In this document: piece after piece, positions 10,533 through 20,097 of the stretch
How positions within the stretch are numbered: position 1 is the stretch's first letter
How the letters are laid out: every line of letters begins with the position of its first letter
Origin: Bursaphelenchus xylophilus
Taxonomy: Eukaryota; Nematoda; Chromadorea; Rhabditida; Aphelenchoididae
Direction: 5' to 3'
Length of the DNA stretch: 64,000 nucleotides
Assembly (NCBI GenBank): GCA_904066235.2
Contig: CAJFCV020000001.1
Coordinates: forward strand, 8,680,001 to 8,744,000
Program-made: the position numbers and the translations under genes
The notes under the pieces: generated by a model
What the model saw: the letters and a program-made list of their open reading frames with translations, nothing else
Told to the model about the DNA's origin: nothing
Database searches by the model: none

Positions 10533-11920
10533 TTAGAGGATCTGCTTATTAAGATTTAGATAGCCGATGCCTAGACAAGTAACAACGGCCTTATTCTGGG
10601 ATCCCGTCATTTCATCCGATTTATCGATTTCCGAATCTTCATTCTCATCTTCTGTTAGGCCTCTCAACTCATCAAACTTAAAACGATGTTCAAAGAAGGT
10701 CTGCAGATTCCGCATTGTATGGATTCTAAGATGGGAATAAGAAGAGAAAATAATGCTTACGCGTATAAAGAAGGCTCTCCAAGCAGATATTTGCTTACAT
10801 CTTGGTCATTCATGGCCATAAATGTTAAGGCGAGTGCCTGAGCCGAAGTATCAGTAGCTCCTCCCTAAAAATGGATGACATTATCCCATAGATTTCTTCA
10901 TACCTTCCAGATCTCAGTCAATAACATATCAGCTGCTTCTCCACCAAGATCCTCGGCGGTGGACGGATTACCGTCGCCTGCGGATTTAGAAGAACTTTCT
11001 CCATGATAAAATACGCCTTCTGTGGTCTCGGCCGTAATGAAAATCCCAAATCCCGGAGAATTACCGGCCTGCGGCCCTTTCCTCTGGTCTACTGTTATAT
11101 AAACATCAGCAATAAAGCCATGTAGCCGTTTCTTGGCTGCATCAATCATACGATGTGCCAATGAAGAGTTCACCTTACAAACATAGGCAAGTCCCCTGAT
11201 TTTGCGGACCTTCCCTGCATTCAATTTCTAAAAGAAGAAATATAAAAGACACACGAAATTACCTTCGTAGGCCGCAGTTTCTTAACTACAGGAGATGTAA
11301 AAGTCACCGAGCCTCCACCACCGGGGAAAAAGCCGCGAGAGTTTATCTAAAACATTGTATCAAATAAAAAATCTATGCTAACCTTGATGATAAGGTTCTC
11401 ATCATCCATTATGAATTTGCTAAATACTGGTAACCAGCATGCCCTTAGCGCATCAACACTTAGTTCCCCTTCCTTATTCGTGACACCAGTAAGTTTTGCA
11501 TTAATTGCCTGGCCACAAAACGGGGCAATGTATAACAAGGCCTCCAAGAAATAACTAATTGGCCGTGTATTTCCACAATCAAATTCAACTGAGCCACCAT
11601 TCAACATTCCTGGTTCAAATCTGACCTGTGTGCCTAAACAGAAGAATTCAGAAGAGAAAAACAACATACCTGTTTTGTTGATTACAACGTTTGTACCGTT
11701 GGTTATTTCAGAAACTAATTCTAACAATTTCACCTCATGATCTAAATTAAAGCGTCCTTTAAAGAGTTGAATACGCACCTTGCACTCCGGGATTTTCGTC
11801 GAAAGGGCGGACATCAACAAATGTAACAGGCTTTCCACTAAGTAAAGAGTAGCATAATCTTTGTTTGAAGAGATTACAGCCTTCAACTCTCAACTCGGCG
11901 GAGTTACTCGACTTTTTCAT
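10533..11920 (-). CDS. RNA 3'-terminal phosphate cyclase-like protein (Rcl1-type)
   Basis: Seven exons (11779-11920, 11670-11741, 11383-11633, 11346-11263, 11227-10904, 10864-10761, 10725-10533) join in phase to 389 aa, the usual Rcl1 length. Features in order: RVEGCNLFKQRLCYSLLSGK at about residues 11-30, DHEVKLLELVSEITNGT, PGMLNGGSVEFDCG, RPISYFLEALLYIAPF, LTGVTN, a GGGGSVTF strand, then GPQAGNSPGFGIFITAETT and a C-terminal GGATDTSAQALALTFM followed by QDVSKYLLG. Family role: Rcl1 is nucleolar, part of the small-subunit processome with Bms1, and lacks cyclase activity; it is needed for 18S rRNA maturation. Acceptance of a 37-nt intron ending TTTAATTTAG restores the conserved QDHEVKLL junction. 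It is probably the first or second gene of a minus-strand operon with RNase H2C and torsin. Confidence 0.92.
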
Positions 11921-12168
11921 CGCCTAACCATAAGATCTACAAGACAAACTGAGAGCCTAACTTCTAACAATTTAGATATTCCGCGACAAATAATTTTCCT
12001 TTTTGCTCATCTGCGCCCTCTTCTTTCCACACGGGTCGTCCATTTTATACGATCAATCGATTTTATACGATACATACAAATAAAACCGGGATTGGGTCTA
12101 TCCCGACCTGCCCCAAATGAAGGGTATCCATGGATGCCAAAAAAAGTTCCAAATATATTTATTTTTCG

Positions 12169-13176
12169 CTACGGTTTGTGATCAGTGATAGTAATATCAT
12201 AGTTTTTTTTTCGTCCCTTTGCAGGAACACTGTCGATTATGAGCACAAAACAACTGACAATCAAGATCCCGGCCAATGCAGGGAGATAACAATAAAGCGA
12301 GATTCTGGCGCTGGTATTGAGTGTTCCGTTATTGTTCCCTTCTACTTGCTTGGCTATGATGATGTCCTCAGACATGCCGTCCAATTCACTTTTAATATCT
12401 TGTTCCGTTATGCTCACCTCTTTTATCTTCCAAATTTTTGGCTGAAAAGACGTTTTTTACTGGAAATAATTAATACGCTATCATCATAAAGCAAGGTACT
12501 TACAAAACCGAGACTTGATATGTGGTTAGCCAACGCTATTAGTCGAACGAGTTGGTCTTGTGCGCTTTCTAATGGCTAGAAATTAATATAATACAATCAA
12601 TTACATTTCTTACCTCGCCTGCGCTGTAAGTGGAAATAGTCCCGACAGTGGAATACAGAGTGATCACATGATATAGCTGATTATTAAAATCTTTAACTGG
12701 CTCTCTGGTGTAGCTATTGTTGATCCAAAACTGGAATAATGTAAAAGGAAAGATGATTTCCGAAGTGTAAACTTACTTTACTAATCGCCAGGATCGGAGC
12801 CTTGTTCTGGGAAGTCTCATAACGGCAAGGTTTGAGTTTTTGATCGCCGTTCTCGTAAATGGGAACTACAAAGAGATGAGAATCCAATTTCTGGAAATGT
12901 TTTTACGCATTATTTGGATTACTTGTAGTGACACATAGCAAAAATTGTCAAGCTCTTCTCGAATAATTTCATAGGGTATGTTTTGCCGATCCAAGGCCTT
13001 CCCAACAGCGAGGATTAAAGCGGACGAATTGTCATGGTGGACAACCAAACCAACTTTCTTTTCTCCGTTTTCAGTGTTCGGGAAGGTGATGATTAAAACA
13101 GGGTTAAACTTACTTGTAGAGTAGTTGACAAAAGAGTTACAATTATATATCGAGAAAGAAAAGAAAACTGACCCAT
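12169..13176 (-). CDS. Unrecognised type I membrane protein
   Basis: The likely start is ATG 13176, followed by a signal-peptide-like exon (MGQFSFLSRYIIVTLLSTTL). Further minus-strand exons near 12923-13057, 12770-12867, 12614-12732, 12504-12576 and 12169-12446 read an extracytoplasmic region with N-glycosylation sequons (NNS, NGT). One transmembrane segment follows near the C-terminus (LPALAGILIVSCFVLII) and then a short basic tail ending at 12169. Exon phases agree for the last four exons. The joins around 13057 and 12867 are uncertain (two candidate acceptors each). I do not recognise a family. It lies 248 nt upstream of the RCL1-like gene on the same strand and could be the leading gene of that cluster. 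Confidence 0.6.
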
Positions 13177-13271
13177 TGTAATATGAGAATGAGAACAAAA
13201 GAAAAATGATGAAACTATGCTTTTTTAATAAATTTTATTAAAAGTGTAGAAATCTGAAGTCGTTCATTAGA

Positions 13272-13371
13272 TTAGTCGCACAAGGAACAACTGCAAATGC
13301 ATTCTTGTTTCTTCTGCTCCACGGAAATGCTTTCGTCTTCACAATATCCTTCTTTCTTCCGCTTGGCACAG
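13272..13371 (-). pseudogene. Truncated copy of the ShKT gene's last exon, at the left edge of the satellite array
   Basis: A 100-nt exon reads CAKRKKEGYCEDESISVEQK and continues to a Cys-rich end and TAA, nearly identical to the last exon (48968-49067) of the mucin-ShKT gene on the far side of the array. Homology covers about 13205-13437 and includes the 3' UTR with its AATAAA-type signal. The upstream splice donor is lost (ATCAGT instead of GTAAGT) and the copy is cut off at 13437 by the first satellite monomer, so it cannot encode the parent protein. Confidence 0.85.
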
Positions 13372-13437
13372 CTGTAATCGTGACTTTTTCTGTAAAAATA
13401 CTGATTCTGTTGTTATGTCTGAACAACTTATCCTGCC

Positions 13438-15059
13438 GAACACTCTGATATTATACCAGACACCAGTTTTAAAAGAAAGTGAATTAGTGATGTCGGAGTG
13501 AATTGACAAGACATATACCATTCGAAAGGTAACCTCATAAGATTTTAGCACGGCAAGTTTTAGCTTTTTTGGAATTAAATTACGCCCGCCGCAGGCCAAA
13601 CACTCTGATATTATACCAGACACCAGTTTTAAAAAAAGTGAATTAGTGATGTCGGAGTGAATTGACAAAACATATACCATTCGAAAGGTAACCTCATAAG
13701 ATTTTTGCACGGCAAGTTTCAGCTTTTTTGGAATTAAATTACGCCCGCCGCAGGCCAAACACTCTGATATTATACCAGACACCAGTTTTAAAAAAAGTGA
13801 ATTAGTGATGTCGGAGTGAATTGACAAAACATATACCATTCGAAAGGTAACCTCATAAGATTTTAGCACGGCAAGTTTTAGCTTTTTTGGAATTAAATTA
13901 CGCCCGCCGCAGGCCAAACACTCTGATATTATACCAGACACCAGTTTTAAAAAAAGTGAATTAGTGATGTCGGAGTGAATTGACAAAACATATACCATTC
14001 GAAAGGTAACCTCATAAGATTTTAGCACGGCAAGTTGTAGCTTTTTTGGAATTAAATTACGCCCGCCGCAGGCCAAACACTCCGATATTATACCAGGCAC
14101 AAGTTTAAAAAAAAAGTGAATTAGTGATGTCGGAGTGAATTGGCAAAACATATACCATTCGAAAGGTAACCTCATAAGATTTTAGCACGGCAAGTTTTAG
14201 CTTTTTTGGAATTAAATTACGCCCGCCGCAGGCCAAACACTCTGATATTATACCAGACAGCAGTTTAAAAAAAAAGTGAATTAGTGATGTCGGAGTGAAT
14301 TGACAAGACATATACCATTCGAAAGGTAACCTCATAAGATTTTAGCACGGCAAGTTTCAGCTTTTTTGGAATTAAATTCGCCCGCCGCAGGCCAAACACT
14401 CTGATATTATACCAGGCACCAGTTTAAAAAAAAAGTGAATTAGTGATGTCGGAGTGAATATACAAGACATATACTATTCGAAAGGTAACCTTATAAGATT
14501 TTAGCACGGCAAGTTTCAGCTTTTTTGGAATTAAATTACGCCCGCCGCAGGCCAAACACTCTGATATTATACCAGACAGCAGTTTAAAAAAAAAGTGAAT
14601 TAGTGATGTCGGAGTGAATTGACAAGACATATACCATTCGAAAGGTAACCTCATAAGATTTTAGCACGGCAAGTTTCAGCTTTTTTGGAATTAAATTCGC
14701 CCGCCGCAGGCCAAACACTCTGATATTATACCAGGCACCAGTTTAAAAAAAAAGTGAATTAGTGATGTCGGAGTGAATATACAAGACATATACTATTCGA
14801 AAGGTAACCTTATAAGATTTTAGCACGGCAAGTTTCAGCTTTTTTGGAATTAAATTACGCCCGCCGCAGGCCAAACACTCTGATATTATACCAGGCACCA
14901 GTTTAAAAAAAATTGAATTAGTGATGTCGGAGTGAATTGACAAGACATATACCATTCGAAAGGTAACCTCATAAGATTTTAGCACGGCAAGTTTTAGCTT
15001 TTTTGGAATTAAATTACGCTCGCCGCAGGCCAAACACTCTGATATTATACCAGGCACCG
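13438..15059 (-). repeat. Satellite array, left block (159-160 bp monomer)
   Basis: About ten head-to-tail monomers begin immediately after the ShKT exon fragment. Each contains CTCTGATATTATACCAG, an A-tract of 7-10, TGATGTCGGAGTG, CATATACCATTCGAAAGG and CGCCCGCCGCAGGCC. This is the reference orientation (minus strand carries the open frame). Variation is mainly in A-tract length and a few diagnostic bases. Confidence 0.95.
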
Positions 15060-15218
15060 ACATCACTAATTCACTTTTTTTTAAAACTGGTGTCTGGTAT
15101 AATATCAAAGTGTTTGGCCTGCGGCGGGCGTAATTTAATTCCAAAAAAGGTGAAACTTGCGGTTTTTAAAATCTCTTTCTGTGACGTTTCGAATGGTTTG
15201 GGTCTTGTCAATTCACTC

Positions 15219-15401
15219 TGTTGGATGGGACACCACCGATTCCACCAGCAAGATGGTCTTCAAAATGAATCTCTCTCTATTTGTATTTTATCTTTTGTAC
15301 TTTCCCCAGCTGGCTCTATAAAAGGAGCGGCTGGGTTCAAATAAACCAGTACGATCAATCTACTCGGGTTGTCTCAAGTTGTCTCCTCCGAGACTTCAAC
15401 A
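15219..15401 (+). repeat. 5' LTR
   Basis: This 183-bp LTR has TG...CA ends and contains CTATAAAAGG as a likely core promoter. The left target duplication CACTC is at 15214-15218. Confidence 0.85.
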
Positions 15402-15409
15402 AGCAAAGG

Positions 15410-15427
15410 TGGCGATCAGGCTCGAAC
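15410..15427 (+). promoter_or_regulatory. Candidate primer-binding site of the LTR element
   Basis: TGGCGATCAGGCTCGAAC lies 8 nt after the 5' LTR. It starts with TGG and ends with the complement of a tRNA T-loop, as expected for an 18-nt primer-binding site. The matching tRNA is not identified. Confidence 0.55.
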
Positions 15428-15656
15428 GAAGCCAGAAGACGCCAGAAGCGGGAAAAGAAACGCTACCACAAAGAACGCTAAGAAAGCGCGCCAAAAGGCA
15501 GCCAGCGATCAAAAATGTCGCAAGTAGCCGCGGCAATGCCAACCTACCTTAGGGGACCGGGTCCAAGCCCGACTAGAGAAAGAAGCCGATCACGGTCTGT
15601 AGCCAGAGGGCAAGGAGTCGGAATTTTATACGCCCGCAGTAAGGGTTAAAAGGGCA

Positions 15657-16747
15657 GTGCATCCTCCCAAACGCCTCACCTACGGTGAAAACGGCGGACA
15701 GAAGGAGGATAACAACCGGTTAAATCGGATAGAGTTCATTAGAAATGAACAAGAAAAGGGAAAAGGTCAAAGACAAAAAAGTCCAAGACACGTGAGCAGG
15801 TATGCAAATTTTGATCCGAAAAGCATATATAAAGGCCCCAATAGCGGCCAGAAGCCAACCATGGCGAAGTGTGTGCTCTGCGGGGGTGCACTGACGTGCC
15901 CTCGCCAAACATGCCAGACCAAAAGGAAGTGCAGCCGGCCCAACCATCACTGCCACCTGCCCAACCTCTGCCCGAGCCGGTTGAACCTGAACTCTACCCC
16001 TTTTCTGAACTTTACCCCTTTTTCAACTCTACCCCTTTTTGAACTTTACCCCTTCAGAACTTTACCCCTTTTTCAACTCTACCCCTTTTCTGAACTTTAC
16101 CCCTTTTTGAACACTACCCCTCATTTTGAAAATTGAAAAAATGAGGTGTGACACCTTATACGATGAAAATTTTTTCAAATTGAAAATATTTTTTCATCGT
16201 ATAAGATGTCACACCTTATTATTTTCAATTTGAAAAAAATTTTCATCGTATAAGATGTCACACCGAGTTTTTTCGATTTGAAAAAATTTTACATCGTATA
16301 AGATGTCACACCTGGTTTTTCTCAATTTGAAAAATTTTTTCATCGTATAAGATGTCACACCTTATTTTTTCAATTTTCAAAATGGGGTAGTGTTCAAAAA
16401 GGGGTAGAGTTCAGATTTTTTGGCGAAAATCAAAAAAGGGGTAGAGTTCAGCCTTTTTTGGGGTAGAGTTGAAAAAGGGGTAAAGTTCAGATTGGGGTAA
16501 AGTTCAGAAAAGGGGTAGAGTTCTGCCGCAACGGCCCGAGCCAACCCCTCTACAACTAGGACCCTCCAGAAGCAACCAATTCTCCAACCCCCCACAGCCA
16601 GATCCCCCGAGAAGCAACCAAGTTCCTGAACCCCCTCCCCAAGAAGATCAAGACATGGACGATGGTTTGGTGGATGAGCTGTTGGGAGAGCTCACTTCTG
16701 AAGACCTGGAGGAATTGATGGCGAGTACTTCGATTGGATCAAAGTAG
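15657..16747 (+). pseudogene. Gag-like coding remnant of the LTR element, split by a foldback
   Basis: An open frame from 15657 encodes a basic region and a Cys/His cluster (CVLCGGALTCPRQTCQTKRK) that may be a nucleic-acid-binding knuckle. After the nested foldback (15989-16523) another open frame reads a Pro-rich segment and an acidic C-terminus (MDDGLVDELLGELTSEDLEE) ending at a TAG at 16747, just before the purine tract. No protein family is recognised beyond a gag-like layout. The frames on the two sides do not join simply, so the ORF is taken as broken. Confidence 0.5.
15989..16523. mobile_element. Nested foldback made of GAACTCTACCCC-type microrepeats
   Basis: The left arm repeats GAACTTTACCCCTTTTT and AACTCTACCCC several times, and the right arm is the inverse (GGGGTAGAGTTC, GGGGTAAAGTTC). 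The core (about 16140-16370) has about five alternating copies of TCATCGTATAAGATGTCACA separated by AT-rich spacers, itself partly palindromic. It interrupts the LTR element's coding region. No transposase is seen. Confidence 0.7.
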
Positions 16748-16754
16748 GAGGAGG

Positions 16755-16937
16755 TGTTGGATGGGACACCACCGATTCCACCAGCAAGATGGTCTTCAAA
16801 ACGAATCTCTCTCTATTTGTATTTTATCTTTTGTACTTTCCCCAGCTGGCTCTATAAAAGGAGCGGCTGGGTTCAAATAAACCAGTACGATCAATCTACT
16901 CGGGTTGTCTCAAGTTGTCTCCTCCGAGACTTCAACA
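16755..16937 (+). repeat. 3' LTR
   Basis: This 183-bp repeat of the 5' LTR is preceded by a purine tract (AGGAGGAGG) and followed by the CACTC target duplication at 16938-16942. Confidence 0.85.
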
Positions 16938-18855
16938 CACTCCGACATCACTAATTCAATTTTTTTAAACTGGTGCCTGGTATAATATCAGAGAGTTTGG
17001 CCTGCGGCGGGCGTAATTTAATTCCAAAAAAGCTGAAACTTGCCGTGCTAAAATCTTATGAGGTTACCTTTCGAATGGTATATGTCTTGTCAATTCACTC
17101 CGACATCACTAATTCACTTTTTTTTTTAAACTGGTGCCTGGTATAATATCAGAGAGTTTGGCCTGCGGCGGGCGTAATTTAATTCCAAAAAAGCTAAAAC
17201 TTGCCGTGCTAAAATCTTATGAGGTTACCTTTCGAATGATATATGTCTTGTATATTCACTCCGACATCACTAATTCAATTTTTTTAAACTGGTGCCTGGT
17301 ATAATATCAGAGTGTTTGGCCTGCGGCGGGCGTAATTTAATTCCAAAAAAGCTGAAACTTGCCGTGCTAAAATCTTATGAGGTTACCTTTCGAATGGTAT
17401 ATGTCTTGTATATTCACTCCGAAATCACTAATTCACTTTTTTTTAAACTTGTGCCTGGTATAATATCAGAGTGTTTGGCCTGCGGCGGGCGTAATTTAAT
17501 TCCAAAAAAGCTGAAACTTGCCGTGCTAAAATCTTATGAGGTTACCTTTCGAATGGTATATGTCTTGTATATTCACTCCGACATCACTAATTCAATTTTT
17601 TTTAAACTTGTGCCTGGTATAATATCAGAGTGTTTGGCCTGCGGCGGGCGTAATTTAATTCCAAAAAAGCTGAAACTTGCCGTGCTAAAATCTTATGAGG
17701 TTACCTTTCGAATGGTATATGTCTTGTATATTCACTCCGACATCACTAATTCAATTTTTTTAAACTTGTGCCTGGTATAATATCAGAGTGTTTGGCCTGC
17801 GGCGGGCGTACTTTATTCCAAAAAAGCTGAAACTTGCCGTGCTAAAATCTTATGAGGTTACCTTTCGAATGGTATATGTCTTGTATATTCACTCCGACAT
17901 CACTAATTCAATTTTTTTAAACTTGTGCCTGGTATAATATCAGAGTGTTTGGCCTGCGGCGGGCGTAATTTAATTCCAAAAAAGCCGAAACTTGCCGTGC
18001 TAAAATCTTATGAGGTTACCTTTCGAATAGTACATGTCTTGTATATTCACTCCGACATCACTAATTCAATTTTTTGTAAACTGGTGCCTGGTATAATATC
18101 AGAGTGTTTGGCCTGCGGCGGGCGTAATTTAATTCCAAACAAGCTGAAACTTGCCGTGCTAAAATCTTATGAGATTACATTTCGAATGGTACAGTAGTTG
18201 CTGTACCATCTGATATTATACCAGGCACAAGTTTAAAAAAAAGTGAATTAGTGATGTCGGAGTGAATATACAAGACATATACCATTCGAAAGGTAACCTC
18301 ATAAGATTTTAGCACGGCAAGTTTCAGCTTCTTTGGAATTAAATTACGCCCGCCGCAGGCCAAACACTCCGATATTATACCAGGCACAAGTTTAAAAAAA
18401 AAGTGAATTAGTGATGTCGGAGTGAATTGACAAAACATATACCATTCGAAAGGTAACCTCATAAGATTTTAGCAAGGCAAGTTTTAGCTTTTTTGGAATT
18501 AAATTACGCCCGCCGCAGGCCAAACACTCTGATATTATACCAGACAGCAGTTTAAAAAAAAAGTGAATTAGTGATGTCGGAGTGAATTGACAAGACATAT
18601 ACCATTCGAAAGGTAACCTCATAAGATTTTAGCACGGCAAGTTTCAGCTTTTTTGGAATTAAATTACGCCCGCCGCAGGCCAAACACTCTGATATTATAC
18701 CAGGCACCAGTTTAAAAAAATTGAATTAGTGATGTCGGAGTGAATATACAAGACATATACCATTCGAAAGGTAACCTCATAAGATTTTAGCACGGCACGT
18801 TTTAGCTTTTTTGGAATTAAATTACGCCCGCCGCAGGCCAAACACTCTGATATTA

Positions 18856-20097
18856 CAGGGTGCGGCAAAAAAATGGAAACTTTTTTCATTGGGTCCTGAC
18901 GCGAAAATTTTTAAGTTCAGCAAAATTATTTTCATACCTTTAAATTCTACGTAGTTTAATCTCCTAGACCTTATAATTTCATGTCCATATCGGTTTATTA
19001 GCATTCTTTTTTTGAATTTCAAACAAAGGGACCTCGATTTTGGACCTGTTTTTAAGCTGTTCGAAGTGCTAATTTGCCCGGTATAGAAACGACGTTTTGT
19101 CCAAAGTAATCACACAATGCAAGGAGCTTGTGAACAATTTGAAGCTTCCATTAAGCGAAAGAAAACGCACCGCCAACACTTCTGTCAGCCGCGGGGTCAT
19201 CAACAGCGAAATCCGTCGATTTCCAGAAAAAATTGCCCGTGAGGCCGGCATCAGGGACCGACCAGTCGGCCAAATAGCCAAAAATCAACTCAAGGTCTCC
19301 CCACATAAGGTCTAAAATGCCCAACTCCTAACCGGCAAAATCAAGCCCGTACGCCTAAAAAAATGCCGAAAATTCAGACGTCGGGCCGCAGGTCCGCGAT
19401 GGGACAGCATTCCCTTCGCGGTGCAATGTTTGTCGGGTGCATAACTAACAGAACGTCATAGTCCAATCCGATGAGGCCCTCTGCACGTCGGCTAACAACG
19501 AACACCGTCAAAATAAGGGCCGTCATCGCCTAAGGCGGAATTTGTGCCAGCGGCAAGAATTCCGAGATTTTCGTGGATCAAGAGGGCAAAATTCTAGCGC
19601 CGCGTTAACCTCGATTTCCTCATGCATCTGTTGGCTCAGTAGAACCTTGGCAGTCTAAATTTGGCGTTACAACTAGACTCAGCGCCGGCTCACAGGGCAA
19701 AAGCGGGTCAAGACCAGTAATCGAACCAATTTTCCCGATTCCACCCCGTCTGCGAAAAGTGCGCCTGCTCGCCGGGTATGGATCCAATGGGCTATAATTT
19801 TTTTTTCAATTGGAGACCAACATCTGTACTACACGCCACAGAAGTTTGGAGTCGCAAAGTAAATGCTGCGCCAAGAACGGAACCGATTTCCCCGAAAAAA
19901 GCTGCGGCCAAAAGCCCAAAATTTTAAGTCACGTTTGGAGCTCTATATCGCCACCAAAAGCAGCCACGGTGAAACGGGTTGAATATGTTATAAATAATGC
20001 TCTATGTTATTGATGATGACCGTTATATTTGCGGAATTTTGATTGCTAGGAAAAATATAGCTATAAAAATAAGTTTCCATTTTTTTGCCGCACCCTG
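18856..20097 (+). mobile_element. Decayed Tc1/mariner transposon inserted in the satellite
   Basis: This 1242-bp element has inverted termini CAGGGTGCGGCAAAAAAATG and TA duplications (18854-18855, 20098-20099). Removing it restores an uninterrupted satellite monomer across the site. A plus-strand transposase relic begins near 19097 with helix-turn-helix-like sequence (KRTANTSVSRGVINSEIRRF) and continues through stops and frameshifts. Weak echoes of the DDE domain end (NPMGYNFFFN region near 19785; RHRSLESQ) lie near 19785-20010. It is inactive. Confidence 0.85.

Larger units (their letters stand above)
15219..16937 (+). mobile_element. Non-autonomous LTR retrotransposon inserted in the satellite
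   Basis: Two 183-bp direct repeats (15219-15401 and 16755-16937) begin TGTTGGATGGG and end CTTCAACA. They bound an internal region with a tRNA-primer-like site and a purine tract. The flanks share CACTC (15214-15218 and 16938-16942), a 5-bp target duplication lying within the satellite sequence CAATTCACTCCGACATC. I see one base difference between the LTRs, so insertion was recent. Total length is about 1.7 kb with no reverse transcriptase, protease or integrase, so it must have moved using another element's enzymes. The LTR has a TATAAAAG box (15317 region). Confidence 0.88.
15060..18190 (+). repeat. Satellite array, inverted block
   Basis: The monomers here run in the opposite orientation to both flanks. 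The left junction at 15059/15060 lies inside a monomer, and the first inverted monomer is the most diverged in the array (15060-15218). The right junction is a small hairpin, GGTACAG-TAGTTG-CTGTACC (18188-18207). The block contains the LTR element 15219-16937 and about nine monomers. Confidence 0.9.

Noticed and set aside
15003..15344. 113-codon ORF spanning satellite and LTR
   Set aside because: It is a chance fusion across the inverted-satellite junction and the LTR boundary.
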